Part shown: positions 1 to 10,443 of the stretch, piece after piece
Numbering within the stretch: position 1 is the first letter of the stretch
Layout of the letters: the number at the start of each line of letters is the position of its first letter
DNA from: Sphingobium indicum B90A
Lineage (GTDB): Bacteria; Pseudomonadota; Alphaproteobacteria; Sphingomonadales; Sphingomonadaceae
Direction: 5' to 3'
NCBI RefSeq assembly: GCF_000264945.2
Contig: NZ_CP013070.1
Coordinates: forward strand, 806,001 to 870,000
Length of the DNA stretch: 64,000 nt
Notes under the pieces: model-generated
The model's input: the letters and a program-made list of their open reading frames with translations, nothing else
What the model was told of the DNA's origin: nothing
The model's database searches: none
Made by a program: the position numbers and the translations under genes

Positions 1-54
1 ATCGCGCCGACCGAGCCATAATCCCGTGGGGTGGTTTCCCGCCATTCCCTACTT

Positions 55-146
55 CGTCACCCCGGGCTTGACCCGGGGTCTCGCTGCCTTGGGCTGGGCG
101 CGGACTCAGAAAGAAAGCGGGACCCCGGATCAAGTCCGGGGTGACG
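55..146. repeat. REP-like palindromic repeat, family i (copy 1)
   Basis: An interrupted inverted repeat whose two arms begin and end with CGTCACCCCGG and CCGGGGTGACG; each arm is itself a small hairpin. Related copies lie at 53840-53954 and 60901-60993. The flanking bases also resemble those of the copy near 60.9 kb, so the repeated unit may be slightly longer than the palindrome. It lies just downstream of the sppA stop and may help terminate or stabilise that transcript. The left 54 bases of the window show no gene. Confidence 0.8.
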
Positions 147-211
147 GAAAATTGATGTCAGCTCCTGACCAAAACCGGCCATCAGCTTCCATCACCAGCA
201 AGCAACACCCA

Positions 212-2110
212 TCACCGCCAAAGCCCCAGCAACAGCGCCGCCAATCCCCGCTCATCCGTTTTCGCCACTCGCGGCGCGCCATAGCCCCGGCATTCCAGGC
301 AATCGGCGCGCACGCCCGCGCCGCTCACCAGCGCGCGCACGTCGGCAACGGCCTGCAACGCCCAGTTCCGCTGCACGATCGCCTGCCGCCCGAGCAGGTC
401 GCGCCCCACCATGGCCTCCGGCGCACCGGCATCGTCCTCATCCTCCCGATCCATGATAGACTGGACGAACTCGGCGAACTTGTCGGGTTCCCTGGCAATG
501 CGATAGGGCCTGGCCTTGGCCGGATCGATCTTCGCCAGCTTCGCCGCCTCGGCAACCGCCTCTTCCAGCCCGCCGAAGCGATCGACCAGCCCGATCTGTC
601 GCGCCGTGCCGCCGTCCCAGACGCGCCCTTGCGCAATGGCGTCGATCTGCTGGGGCGTCTTGCGGCGCGATTGCGCGACCAGTCCGACGAAGCGGCCGTA
701 AATATCCTCGACCCCCATCTGCATGATCCGGTCGAATTCCGGCGTGGTGCCGCCGGCGATGTCCGGCTGGCCCGACAGCGGCGTCGTCTTCACGCCGTCG
801 GTGGTGACGCCGATCTTCGCCAAGGTGCCCTCGAAACTGGGCAATATGCCGAACACGCCGATGGAGCCGGTGATCGTATCCGGCTCCGCGAAGATCACAT
901 CGGCGGGCGTCGACACCCAATAGCCGCCGCTGGCCGCCACATTGCCCATGGACGCCACAATGGGCAGGCCTTCGGACTTTGCTTCCATGATGGCGCTGCG
1001 GATCTTCTCCGACGCCATCACCGATCCGCCCGGCGAATCCACCCGGACCACCAGCGCCTTCAAGTCCTTCTCCGCCAGCGCCTTGCGCAGCAGCGCCGCA
1101 ATCGTGTCTCCCGCCGCCGTGCCCGGTCCGGCCTCGCCATCGACGATGTCGCCTGCAATCGTCAGCACGCCGATCTCGCCGCCATTGGCGGGCTTGTGGG
1201 CCTTCATGTAGTTTTTGAGGTCGATGGCGGCGAAATCCCCGGCCTTGTCGTCCGGCGCATCGCCCGCAACCTCTGCCACCCGCGCGCCGAAGGCCGCTTC
1301 GTCGCCCATCCGGTCGACCAGTCCCGCGCTAACGGCCGCCTTCGCCAGATTGCCGCCAGCCGCCTCAGCGAGGCCCGCCGGATCGCGCACATAGGCCGCC
1401 AGCCGCGCCCTGGGCCGCGCCTTGGCCACTTCCTGTCGCCAATCCTCCCACAGGGCGTCGGCCAGGGCCTGATTGGCCTGACGGGCTTCGGGCGACTGCT
1501 CGGTCCGCGTGAAAGGCTCGACGAAGCTCTTGTAGGTGCCGACGCGATAGACATGGGTGTTGACGCCCAGCTTGTCGATCAGTCTCTTGTAATAAAGCCC
1601 CGATCCGCCGCGCCCGGTGATCGCCACGCCGCCCAGCGGGTTCACCCAGCTCTCGCTCGCATGGGCGGCCAGTTGGTAGCTGTCGTCGCTGTAGATGGTC
1701 GCATAGGCGAAGACCGGCTTCTTCGCCGCGCGCACCGCGTCCAGCGCCTTGCCCACCCGCGCCAGCGCCACCTGACCGCCGCCCATGAAACCATCCAGGT
1801 TCAGCACGACGGCCTTCACCTTCCTGTCGTCCCTGGCGGCATCCAGTGCGGCAACGATGTCGGCCAGCCCATATTCCTTCGCCCGGTCGCTCCCGCCCGA
1901 CAGCAGCGCCATCGGATCGATTTCCGACGGCTGTTCGACGATGGTCCCGTCCAGTTTCAGCAGCAGCGCGCCGCTGCCGACGCTCTGCGCTGGCTTGGGC
2001 GACCAGGACAGGGCGGCATAGAGCGCCCCGAAGAACATCAGCAGGAACAACAGCACCAGCCCGTCCTTGATGGCCACCAATATGCGCCACACGCCCTTCA
2101 CAAATGCCAA
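212..2110 (-). CDS. sppA: Signal peptide peptidase SppA, 67K type
   Basis: This is an inner-membrane serine protease that degrades signal peptides left after protein export. The 632-residue length fits the long, duplicated SppA family of E. coli (about 618). One N-terminal membrane helix lies at about residues 12-34. The dyad is visible: Lys194 in VGTYKSF and Ser394 in VAASGGYW, placed in the N- and C-terminal repeats as in E. coli. The start is TTG at 2110, chosen because AAGGAAGG lies about 10 bases upstream; a GTG three codons inside is the alternative. It diverges from gpmA, so the ~155 bases between them hold promoters for both. Confidence 0.93.
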   Translation of the reverse strand: MAFVKGVWRILVAIKDGLVLLFLLMFFGALYAALSWSPKPAQSVGSGALLLKLDGTIVEQPSEIDPMALLSGGSDRAKEYGLADIVAALDAARDDRKVKAVVLNLDGFMGGGQVALARVGKALDAVRAAKKPVFAYATIYSDDSYQLAAHASESWVNPLGGVAITGRGGSGLYYKRLIDKLGVNTHVYRVGTYKSFVEPFTRTEQSPEARQANQALADALWEDWRQEVAKARPRARLAAYVRDPAGLAEAAGGNLAKAAVSAGLVDRMGDEAAFGARVAEVAGDAPDDKAGDFAAIDLKNYMKAHKPANGGEIGVLTIAGDIVDGEAGPGTAAGDTIAALLRKALAEKDLKALVVRVDSPGGSVMASEKIRSAIMEAKSEGLPIVASMGNVAASGGYWVSTPADVIFAEPDTITGSIGVFGILPSFEGTLAKIGVTTDGVKTTPLSGQPDIAGGTTPEFDRIMQMGVEDIYGRFVGLVAQSRRKTPQQIDAIAQGRVWDGGTARQIGLVDRFGGLEEAVAEAAKLAKIDPAKARPYRIAREPDKFAEFVQSIMDREDEDDAGAPEAMVGRDLLGRQAIVQRNWALQAVADVRALVSGAGVRADCLECRGYGAPRVAKTDERGLAALLLGLWR

Positions 2111-2265
2111 GTTGCCGGTTCCTTCCTTCAGCTTCTGCGTGGGCTATCCCATCGACGGACCGACTGCAATGTGGGGGCAGGCCGGGGCCGCGCAAGCTTG
2201 CGTCGGATATTTCCCGCGCTATGGGAGGGCGCAATTCTTGGTTTCTCGTGCAGGAGACACGCTTC

Positions 2266-2952
2266 ATGCCCACGCTCGTCCTCATCCGCCACGGCCAGTC
2301 GGCCTGGAACCTCGAAAACCGCTTCACCGGCTGGTGGGACGTGGACGTGACCGAAAAGGGCGCGGAGGAAGCCCGCGCCGCCGGCCGCCTGCTCAGGGAA
2401 AAGGGGCTGGACTTCGACCAGTGCTACACCTCCGTCCAGACCCGCGCGATCAAGACGCTGAACCTGGTGCTGGAGGAAATGGGCCGCCTGTGGCTGCCGG
2501 TCGAAAAGGACTGGCGCCTCAACGAACGCCATTATGGCGGCCTTACCGGCCTCAACAAGGCGGAGACGGCGGCCAGGCATGGCGACGATCAGGTGAAGAT
2601 CTGGCGCCGCAGCTTCGACACGCCCCCGCCGCCGCTGGAGCCGGGCAGCGAGTTCGACCTGTCGAAGGACCGCCGTTACGCGGGCATCCCCATCCCCTCG
2701 ACGGAATCGCTGAAGGACACCATCGCCCGCGTCCTGCCCTATTGGGAGGAACGCATCGCCCCCGACCTGAAGGCGGACAAGCGCGTCGTCATCTCCGCCC
2801 ACGGCAACTCGCTCCGCGCGCTGGTGAAGCACCTCTCCAACATCCCCGATGACGAGATCACCGAACTGGAAATCCCCACCGGCCAGCCGATCGTCTATGA
2901 CCTTGCCGACGACCTGACGGCCAAGGACCGTTACTACCTGTCGGAACGCTGA
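2266..2952 (+). CDS. gpmA: 2,3-bisphosphoglycerate-dependent phosphoglycerate mutase
   Basis: It interconverts 3- and 2-phosphoglycerate in cytoplasmic glycolysis and gluconeogenesis. The 228-residue protein opens with [12 protein letters not shown], where His9 is the residue phosphorylated in the histidine phosphatase superfamily. It also has the [12 protein letters not shown] segment and the second catalytic histidine in SAHGNSLR. The ATG at 2266 is preceded by CAGGAG at a normal distance; the reading frame is open upstream but has no family homology there. A REP palindrome follows 8 bases after the stop and may act as its 3' end. Confidence 0.95.
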   Translation: MPTLVLIRHGQSAWNLENRFTGWWDVDVTEKGAEEARAAGRLLREKGLDFDQCYTSVQTRAIKTLNLVLEEMGRLWLPVEKDWRLNERHYGGLTGLNKAETAARHGDDQVKIWRRSFDTPPPPLEPGSEFDLSKDRRYAGIPIPSTESLKDTIARVLPYWEERIAPDLKADKRVVISAHGNSLRALVKHLSNIPDDEITELEIPTGQPIVYDLADDLTAKDRYYLSER

Positions 2953-2960
2953 AATCCGAT

Positions 2961-3026
2961 GTGCTCCTGCGAAGGCAGGAGCCCAGTCCTTCCGTCCGAA
3001 CTGGGCTCCTGCCTTCGCAGGAGCAC
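2961..3026. repeat. REP-like palindromic repeat, family ii (copy 1)
   Basis: A 66-base interrupted palindrome with outer arms GTGCTCCTGCGAAGGCAGGA and its complement; each arm also folds on itself (CTCCTGC GAAG GCAGGAG). A second intact copy lies at 9402-9468, and a third, split by a mobile element, at 16467-16722. All copies are between genes. Confidence 0.85.
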
Positions 3027-3125
3027 GGAATAGAAACGGAAAGCCGCAATTCCCGCATTGCCCCTCCGCCAACCTCCCGCTAAGGGGCTTTGCTTTCCGC
3101 ATGATCAGGGAAAGTGCGCAGCGAA

Positions 3126-3620
<495 letters not shown>

Positions 3621-3621
3621 G

Positions 3622-4692
3622 ATGACGACGATCCCGCCCGGCTCCACCATCGGCATATTAGGCGGCGGTCAGCTCGGCCGCATGATCGCCATCGCCGCCG
3701 CGCAGCTTGGCTATCGCACCCACATCTACGCCCCGGAATCGAGCGGCCCCGCCGCCGATGTCTCCCCCCGCTGGACCCAAGGCGCTTATGAAGACGCCGA
3801 AGCCCTCGCGGCGTTCGCCGACAGCGTGGACGTCGTCACCTATGAATTCGAGAATATCGACCCTTCGGCGGTCGAAGTGCTCGCCACCCACGGCCTCGTC
3901 CGCCCCGGCGCGCAGGCCCTGCGCGTGGCGCAGGACCGCCTTGCCGAAAAGCGCTTCGTCTGCGACCTGGGCGGCCTGACCGCACCCTTCGCCCCGGTCG
4001 AAAGCCTGGACGATCTGGAAGAAGCCCTCGACCGGATCGGCAGCAGGGCGATCCTGAAAACCAACCGCATGGGCTATGACGGCAAGGGGCAGGCGCGCCT
4101 TTCCGATCCCGGCGACGCGGTCGGCGCATGGAACGCCATCGGCCGCCAGAGCGCCATCCTGGAAGGCTTCGTCACCTTCGCGCAGGAATTTTCCGTCATC
4201 CTCGTGCGCGGCGCGGACGGCCAGATCCGCTTCTGGGACTCCGCCGCCAATGTCCACACGGACGGCATCCTCGACACCTCCACCGTCCCCGCCGGATGGC
4301 TCGTCGAAAGCCAACTCCCCGAAGCCCGCGCCCTCGCGGCGAAGGTCGCCGACGCGCTCGACTATGTCGGCGTCCTGACGCTGGAATTCTTCGCCAGCGC
4401 CGACGGCCCGGTCTTCAACGAAATGGCTCCCCGCGTCCACAATAGCGGCCATTGGACCATCGAGGGTGCGCTCACCAGCCAGTTCGAAAACCATGTCCGC
4501 GCCATTTGCGGTCTGCCGCTGGGCGACACCGGCCTCGCCGCCGCGAAGGTGGAGATGCGCAACCTGATCGGCGAACAGGCCAATGACTGGCTGCAAATCC
4601 TGTCCGACCCGGCCAACCACCTCCACCTCTACGGCAAGCACGAAGCCCGCCCCGGCCGCAAGATGGGCCATGTGACGCGGCTGACTCTGTGA
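3622..4692 (+). CDS. purK: N5-carboxyaminoimidazole ribonucleotide synthase
   Basis: An ATP-grasp enzyme that carboxylates AIR to N5-CAIR with bicarbonate and ATP, feeding PurE. At 356 residues it has the normal length. The N-terminal GILGGGQLGRM motif is the nucleotide-like fold start, and EMAPRVHNSGHWTIEG is the conserved metal/ATP site near residue 275. Its ATG follows the purE stop by one base, giving a two-gene purEK operon. Confidence 0.95.
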   Translation: MTTIPPGSTIGILGGGQLGRMIAIAAAQLGYRTHIYAPESSGPAADVSPRWTQGAYEDAEALAAFADSVDVVTYEFENIDPSAVEVLATHGLVRPGAQALRVAQDRLAEKRFVCDLGGLTAPFAPVESLDDLEEALDRIGSRAILKTNRMGYDGKGQARLSDPGDAVGAWNAIGRQSAILEGFVTFAQEFSVILVRGADGQIRFWDSAANVHTDGILDTSTVPAGWLVESQLPEARALAAKVADALDYVGVLTLEFFASADGPVFNEMAPRVHNSGHWTIEGALTSQFENHVRAICGLPLGDTGLAAAKVEMRNLIGEQANDWLQILSDPANHLHLYGKHEARPGRKMGHVTRLTL

Positions 4693-4716
4693 TCGGAACA
4701 GGCCACCCCCTCACCT

Positions 4717-4763
4717 CCGTTCGGGCTGAGCCTGTCGAAGCCCTTTTCTTTCTTCAAAGGAAG
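4717..4763. repeat. Short palindromic repeat, family iii (half copy)
   Basis: Contains TTCGGGCTGAGCCTGTCGAA followed by a pyrimidine tract and AAAGGAAG, matching the left half of the longer copy at 6319-6400. It sits between purK and folA; nothing else is evident in this 130-base gap. Confidence 0.7.
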
Positions 4764-4806
4764 TAAATTCCCAGGGCGAGTGGAGGACAGGCGTCATGAA
4801 CGATAA

Positions 4807-5349
<543 letters not shown>

Positions 5350-5357
5350 CGCCCCTC

Positions 5358-6296
5358 ATGGAGCGGCTGCACAGCAGCGCCCCGATGCCCGCCCATCTGC
5401 GCGGCGGCATCATGGCGCTGGGGAATTTCGACGGATTTCACGCCGGGCACCAGGCCGTGGTTCGCCGCGCCGTCGCGCTTGCCCGCGCCCAGGGCCGCCC
5501 CGCCATCGTCGCAACTTTCGATCCGCACCCGATGCGGCTGTTCCGCCCGGACACGCCCTGGTTCCGCCTGACTACGCTCGACCAGCGCGAACGCCTGTTC
5601 GCCAGGGCGGGGGCCGACGCGATGCTGGTGTTCGACTTCACCCGCGAACTGGCCGCGCTCGACCCGCAGGCCTTTGTCGACCTGCTGGCGCAATGGGGCG
5701 TCGCCGGAGTCGTCACGGGGGAGGATTTCACCTTCGGCCGCGACCGCGCCGGTTCCATCGCCACCCTGGCGGAACTCGGCGCGCCCCTGGGCCTGACGGC
5801 GCAGGCCGTGGCCCCCATCACCGGACAGGATGGGGAAATCATCTCCTCCACCCGCATCCGCCAGGCGCTTAAATCCGGCGATTGCGAAACCGCCACTCGC
5901 CTGCTGACCCGCCCCTTCACCATAGAGGGGGTGGTTCAGCATGGCGACAAGCTGGGCCGCACCATCGGCTTCCCCACCGCCAATATCGACATGGGCCATT
6001 ATCTGCGCCCGGCCTACGGCATTTATGCCGTGCGCGCCCTGCTGCCCGACGGCCGGGTGCTGGACGGCGCCGCCAATCTGGGCATCCGCCCCAGCATCGA
6101 CCCGCCCAAGGAATTGCTGGAACCGCATTTCTTCGACTTTTCCGAAAGCCTCTACGACCAGCGGATAGAGGTGCAGTTGATCCACTATCTCCGCCCCGAA
6201 GCGAAGCTGGACGGCCTCGACGCCCTGATGGCCGCCATCGCCAGGGATTGCGACGATGCGCGGCAAATCCTTGCGGGAACGCCCCGCCTCGCGTAG
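5358..6296 (+). CDS. ribF: Bifunctional riboflavin kinase / FAD synthetase
   Basis: It phosphorylates riboflavin to FMN and adenylylates FMN to FAD. The 312-residue length is typical. The N-terminal nucleotidyltransferase half has GNFDGFHAGHQ (the HxGH-type site) and ISSTRIRQAL; the C-terminal flavokinase half begins near residue 185 with GRTIGFPTANI. The ATG at 5358 gives the expected N-terminus; the open frame upstream overlaps folA in another frame and has no homology. Confidence 0.95.
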   Translation: MERLHSSAPMPAHLRGGIMALGNFDGFHAGHQAVVRRAVALARAQGRPAIVATFDPHPMRLFRPDTPWFRLTTLDQRERLFARAGADAMLVFDFTRELAALDPQAFVDLLAQWGVAGVVTGEDFTFGRDRAGSIATLAELGAPLGLTAQAVAPITGQDGEIISSTRIRQALKSGDCETATRLLTRPFTIEGVVQHGDKLGRTIGFPTANIDMGHYLRPAYGIYAVRALLPDGRVLDGAANLGIRPSIDPPKELLEPHFFDFSESLYDQRIEVQLIHYLRPEAKLDGLDALMAAIARDCDDARQILAGTPRLA

Positions 6297-6318
6297 GGCA
6301 CCGGGCACGTTTTTCTCA

Positions 6319-6400
6319 CCCGTTCGGGCTGAGCCTGTCGAAGCCCCTTTCTTTTCTTTCGAAAGGAAGATCGGCCCTTTGACAAGCTCAGGGCGACGGA
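6319..6400. repeat. Palindromic repeat, family iii (full copy)
   Basis: An interrupted inverted repeat: CCGTTCGGGCTGAGCCTGTC at the left, a TTTCTTTCGAAAGGAA centre, and CCCTTTGACAAGCTCAGGGC at the right. It fills most of the ribF-ileS gap. A 22-base fragment of the same family has invaded the repeat at 53840-53954. Confidence 0.8.
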
Positions 6401-6422
6401 TTTTTGGTTGTTCTGGATACCC

Positions 6423-9383
6423 ATGACCGACGCACCCGACTATAAAGCCACCGTCTTCCTCCCCGTCACCGACTTCCCGATGAAGGCGGGCCTCGCGCAG
6501 AAGGAACCGGCGATCCTCGCGCAGTGGGAAGCGATGGACCTCTACGGCAAGCTGCGCGAACGGCGGAAGGGCCGGGAACGTTTCATCCTGCACGACGGCC
6601 CGCCCTACGCCAATGGCGACATCCATATGGGCCATGCGATGAACAAGGTGCTGAAGGACATCATCGTCCGCAGCCAGTCCCTGCTCGGCAAGGACGCGCC
6701 CTATGTCCCCGGCTGGGACTGCCACGGCCTCCCCATCGAATGGAAGATCGAGGAGGAATATCGCAAGAAGAAGCAGAATAAGGACGAGGTTCCGGCCCAG
6801 GAATTCCGCGCCGAATGCCGCGCCTATGCCGACAAGTGGGTCGGCGTGCAGAAGGAACAGTTCAAGCGCCTTGGCGTCATGGGCGACTGGGACGATCCCT
6901 ATCTCACCATGAAGTTCGACGCGGAGGCGACCATCGCCGGCGAACTGCTGAAATTCGCGGAAAGCGGCCAGCTCTATCGCGGCGCGAAGCCCGTCATGTG
7001 GTCCCCGGTCGAAAAGACCGCGCTGGCCGAGGCGGAGGTCGAATATGAGGACATCGTCTCGACCCAGATCGACGTGGCGTTCGAGATCGTCGAAGCGCCG
7101 AACGCGCCGGAACTGGTCGGCGCGCATGCGGTGATCTGGACGACGACCCCGTGGACGATCCCGGTCAATCAGGCTTTGGCTTATGGGCCTGAGGTTGAGT
7201 ATGCTCTGGTTGAAACTTATCGGGGTGATGCCGCTTGGTATGAGCCGGGCAAACCGACCCCGCTGGTTCAAAGCTATAAATATCTAATTGCCAAGGATTT
7301 GCTTGAGCAGTTCCATAAGCGCGTGGAGTATGGGTTGCCCAGCTTTCCGCCGGGCGAGGTTCTGAGGACGTTCAAAGGCTCCCAACTCGCCGGAGCCGTC
7401 GCCCGCCACCCGATGCACCATCTCGGTGGCTTCTTCGCCAAGCCCCGCCCGTTCCTCGCGGGCGATTTCGTCACCACCGACGCGGGCACCGGCCTCGTCC
7501 ACATGGCCCCCGACCATGGCGAGGACGACTTCGCGCTTTGCAAGGCGAACGGCATAAACCCCGTCTTCGCCGTCGAAAATGACGGCAAATATCGCGAGGA
7601 CTGGCTCTGGCTCGGCGGCCAGGGATCGGTCATCAACCCGAAATTCGTCGGCAAGGACGGCCCGATCTGCACCAACCTGCGCGAAGCGGGCGGGCTGCTG
7701 GCGGCCTCCGACGACTTCAGGCACAGCTACCCCCATAGCTGGCGCTCCAAGGCGAAGATCATCTTCCGCTGCACCCCCCAATGGTTCATCCCGATGGATC
7801 GCTCCGAATCCGTCATGCCAGCGCAGGCTGGCATCTCAGGCCTCAGTGCGCCAACGCCTGAGACCCCAGCCTTCGCTGGGGTGACGAATGTGGGGCAGGG
7901 CAACGCCGCCACCCTGCGCGACCTGGCCCTCAACTCCATCGAACACACAAGATGGGTGCCCGAACGCTCGATCAACCGCATCCGCTCGATGGTGGAAGGC
8001 CGCCCCGACTGGGTCATCTCCCGCCAGCGCGCTTGGGGCGTCCCCATTGCCCTCTATGTCCATCGCAAGACCGGCGAATATCTGGTTGATAAATCGGTCA
8101 ACGCCCGCATCATCGAAGCGTTCAAGGGCGCAGGCGCCGACGCATGGTTCGGCGCAGACCATCAGGCGCTGCTCGGCCCCGATTACGACCTTAACGACTA
8201 TGAGGTGGTGAACGACATTCTCGACGTCTGGTTCGACAGCGGCTCCACCCACAGCTTCGTGGTGGAAGGCCGTTACGGTCCCGACGCCCGCGCCGACCTC
8301 TATCTCGAAGGGTCCGACCAGCATCGCGGCTGGTTCCAGTCCTCCCTGCTCGAAAGCAGCGGCACTCGCGGCCGCGCGCCCTATGGCGCGGTCCTCACCC
8401 ACGGCTTCGCGCTGGACGGGCAGGGCCGGAAGATGTCCAAGAGCCTGGGCAATGTGGTCGATCCGCTGAAGGTCATCGCCGAAAGTGGCTCCGACATCTT
8501 GCGCGTCTGGGTCGCCAGCACCGATTATTTCGACGACGTCCGCATCGGCAAGGAAGTGCTGGCCGGTTCGTCCGACGCCTATCGCAAACTTCGCAACAGT
8601 TTCCGATACTTGCTTGGCGCTCTTTCCGACTTTTCCGAAGAAGAGAAGCTGCCCGTCGCGGAAATGCCGGAACTGGAGCGCTACATGCTCCACCTGCTCG
8701 CCAGGCTCGACGCCGACCTGCGCAGCGTGGTCGACAAGGCGGCGGGCAGCGAGAATTGGCTGGAATTCAGCCGCTACACCCGCGCCCTGTTCGACTTCGT
8801 CAACAGCGACCTGTCCGCCTTCTTCTTCGACATCCGCAAGGACTGCCTCTATTGCGACGCCAAGGCCGACCCCAAGCGCCGCGCCTATCGCACCGTGCTC
8901 GACACGCTGTTCCACGCGCTGGTCCGCTACGCCGCGCCGATCATCCCCTTCACCGCTGAGGAAGTGTGGCAAAGCCGCTATCCAAACCCCGAAGAAAGCG
9001 TCCATTTCCTGGAATGGCCGGAAGTTGATGCCGCTTGGCTGAGCCAAAGCCTCGACGGCAAATGGGCTGAAATTCGCAACCAGCGGAATCAGGTCAACGA
9101 GGCCATCGAACCCCTCCGCCGCGAAAAGATCATCCGTTCCAGTCTGGAAGCCGATGTCTGTATTTCCGATTTAGCAGCTATTTTGAACGACATTCGTAGT
9201 GTTTCTGAACAGGACTTGTCCGAATATTTCATCGTTGCGAACGTGGCGTTTGAGCAAGGCATTGAAGGCATCGTGGTCAAGCCCAGCGACTGGCACAAAT
9301 GCGGCCGCTGCTGGCGCCTGCTTCCCGAGGTCGAGGAAGACGGCGCCCTCTGCGACCGCTGCGAAGAGGTGCTGGGCGCATAA
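6423..9383 (+). CDS. ileS: Isoleucyl-tRNA synthetase
   Basis: It charges tRNA-Ile and edits misactivated valine. At 986 residues it is somewhat longer than usual. The class I motifs are visible: PYANGDIHMGHAMN (HIGH site, about residue 60) and GRKMSKSLGN, plus the C-terminal zinc ribbon with CGRC and CDRC. Residues 463-488 are encoded by a REP-like palindrome (7811-7886) inserted in frame just after the WFIPMD segment. Two stretches, about 7165-7370 and 9140-9290, look less GC-rich than the rest of the gene. ATG 6423 is chosen; an in-frame ATG at 6408 adds only five residues. Confidence 0.95.
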   Translation: MTDAPDYKATVFLPVTDFPMKAGLAQKEPAILAQWEAMDLYGKLRERRKGRERFILHDGPPYANGDIHMGHAMNKVLKDIIVRSQSLLGKDAPYVPGWDCHGLPIEWKIEEEYRKKKQNKDEVPAQEFRAECRAYADKWVGVQKEQFKRLGVMGDWDDPYLTMKFDAEATIAGELLKFAESGQLYRGAKPVMWSPVEKTALAEAEVEYEDIVSTQIDVAFEIVEAPNAPELVGAHAVIWTTTPWTIPVNQALAYGPEVEYALVETYRGDAAWYEPGKPTPLVQSYKYLIAKDLLEQFHKRVEYGLPSFPPGEVLRTFKGSQLAGAVARHPMHHLGGFFAKPRPFLAGDFVTTDAGTGLVHMAPDHGEDDFALCKANGINPVFAVENDGKYREDWLWLGGQGSVINPKFVGKDGPICTNLREAGGLLAASDDFRHSYPHSWRSKAKIIFRCTPQWFIPMDRSESVMPAQAGISGLSAPTPETPAFAGVTNVGQGNAATLRDLALNSIEHTRWVPERSINRIRSMVEGRPDWVISRQRAWGVPIALYVHRKTGEYLVDKSVNARIIEAFKGAGADAWFGADHQALLGPDYDLNDYEVVNDILDVWFDSGSTHSFVVEGRYGPDARADLYLEGSDQHRGWFQSSLLESSGTRGRAPYGAVLTHGFALDGQGRKMSKSLGNVVDPLKVIAESGSDILRVWVASTDYFDDVRIGKEVLAGSSDAYRKLRNSFRYLLGALSDFSEEEKLPVAEMPELERYMLHLLARLDADLRSVVDKAAGSENWLEFSRYTRALFDFVNSDLSAFFFDIRKDCLYCDAKADPKRRAYRTVLDTLFHALVRYAAPIIPFTAEEVWQSRYPNPEESVHFLEWPEVDAAWLSQSLDGKWAEIRNQRNQVNEAIEPLRREKIIRSSLEADVCISDLAAILNDIRSVSEQDLSEYFIVANVAFEQGIEGIVVKPSDWHKCGRCWRLLPEVEEDGALCDRCEEVLGA
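7811..7886. repeat. REP-like palindrome inserted in frame inside ileS
   Basis: Two tandem hairpins, TGCCAGC GCAG GCTGGCA and CCCCAGC CTTC GCTGGGG, are bounded by CGTCA and TGACG and joined by CTCAGG/CCTGAG arms. The two stems differ in sequence yet each is self-complementary, as expected of a REP pair. The layout resembles family i. The frame reads straight through, adding about 25 residues to IleRS (VMPAQAGIS ... TPAFAGVT). Confidence 0.85.
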
Positions 9384-9401
9384 ACTCTTGCCAAGCGGTA
9401 G

Positions 9402-9468
9402 GTGCTCCTGCGAAGGCAGGAGCCCAGTCCAGAGGTCCGAACTGGACTCCTGCCTTCGCAGGAGCACG
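9402..9468. repeat. REP-like palindromic repeat, family ii (copy 2)
   Basis: It has the same arms as the copy at 2961-3026 (GTGCTCCTGCGAAGGCAGGA and complement) with a slightly different centre. It lies between ileS and lspA. Confidence 0.85.
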
Positions 9469-9501
9469 GTGCGCTAAATTTCGCAGGTTGAGCAGTCATT
9501 G

Positions 9502-10017
9502 ATGCCAAATCCCGTCAACCACCGCCCCTTGGGCCTGATCGTCGCGACCGTCACGCTCGCGCTAGACCAGCTCGTCAAATATACCGTCACCTATCCGCTC
9601 GCGCTGAAAAGCCGGATGGACGACGGCATTGAAATCCTGCCGATCTTCCGCCTGCGCTGGCTGGAAAATCGCGGCGTCTCCATGGGTTTCTTCCACGCGG
9701 AAACCGACGTGATGCGCTGGCTGCTGGTCGGCATGACCATGGTGATCGCGGCCTTCGTGGGCGTCTGGATGTGGCGCGAAAAGGCGCGGCAGGACGTCGC
9801 GGCGCTCGGCCTGGTGCTGGGCGGCGCGGTCGGCAACATCATCGATCGCGTGCGGCTGGGCTATGTGGTCGACTATGCCGACCTGCATTTCGGCGAATGG
9901 CGGCCTTTCCTGATTTTCAACCTGGCCGATGCGGCCATCACTTTCGGCGTGCTGATCCTGCTTGCGCGGGCGCTTCTGCTGCGCGAGAAGGGCGCAAAGA
10001 CGGAGTCACTGAACTGA
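9502..10017 (+). CDS. lspA: Lipoprotein signal peptidase (signal peptidase II)
   Basis: An inner-membrane aspartyl protease that removes the signal peptide of prolipoproteins after lipid attachment. It has 171 residues and four predicted membrane helices. The catalytic aspartates are in GNIIDRVRLGYVVDY and FNLADAAI, and the conserved LENRGVSMGFF loop is present. The first ATG of an adjacent TTG-ATG pair is used as start. The next gene, a lipoprotein, begins inside its stop codon. Confidence 0.95.
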   Translation: MPNPVNHRPLGLIVATVTLALDQLVKYTVTYPLALKSRMDDGIEILPIFRLRWLENRGVSMGFFHAETDVMRWLLVGMTMVIAAFVGVWMWREKARQDVAALGLVLGGAVGNIIDRVRLGYVVDYADLHFGEWRPFLIFNLADAAITFGVLILLARALLLREKGAKTESLN

Positions 10018-10427
10018 TGCGTAAACTGATCCTCGCCGCTGGCCTGATTTCGATGCTGTCCGCCTGCGGCGGCGGCGGCGGCCTCTTCAACCGTTCGCGT
10101 CCCGACGAATTTGCCGTTTCGCGCCAGGCTCCGCTCGTGATCCCGCCCGACTTCGCGCTGGTCCCGCCCGCACCCGGCACGCCCGCCGCCGCGTCCGTCG
10201 ATTCGAGCAAGGCCGCGATGGAGGCCATGTTCGGCGGTCCCGCCGCCCGCAGCCCCGGCGAAAGCGCCACGCTGAGCGCCGCCGGCCGCGCCAATGCGGC
10301 CGCGGGCATCCGTTCCTCCGTCGGCGATCCGGCGACCGAAGTGGTCGACAAGGGCGACACCACCCGCGACATCATCGCCGCCCCGGAAGGCGACGGCCAG
10401 GACGCTCGCGCCGCCACCCCGCAATAA
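10017..10427 (+). CDS. Small outer-membrane-type lipoprotein, DUF3035 / BamF-like
   Basis: A 136-residue lipoprotein with signal peptide and lipobox LSACGG (Cys near residue 17), followed by a Gly/Ala/Pro-rich region containing the RPDEFAVSRQAPLVIPPDF segment typical of DUF3035. Members downstream of lspA in alphaproteobacteria have been linked to the BAM outer-membrane assembly complex; that function is carried over from family knowledge, not seen here. Its ATG overlaps the lspA stop by one base, so the two are co-translated. Confidence 0.8.
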   Translation: MRKLILAAGLISMLSACGGGGGLFNRSRPDEFAVSRQAPLVIPPDFALVPPAPGTPAAASVDSSKAAMEAMFGGPAARSPGESATLSAAGRANAAAGIRSSVGDPATEVVDKGDTTRDIIAAPEGDGQDARAATPQ

Positions 10428-10443
10428 TCGGAAAAACCGGAAC

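Noticed and set aside
26..2350. A 774-codon open frame antisense to sppA
   Set aside because: It is a GC-rich shadow of sppA: it has no ribosome site, low-complexity Arg/His/Gln-rich content and no family signature, while sppA has full motifs.
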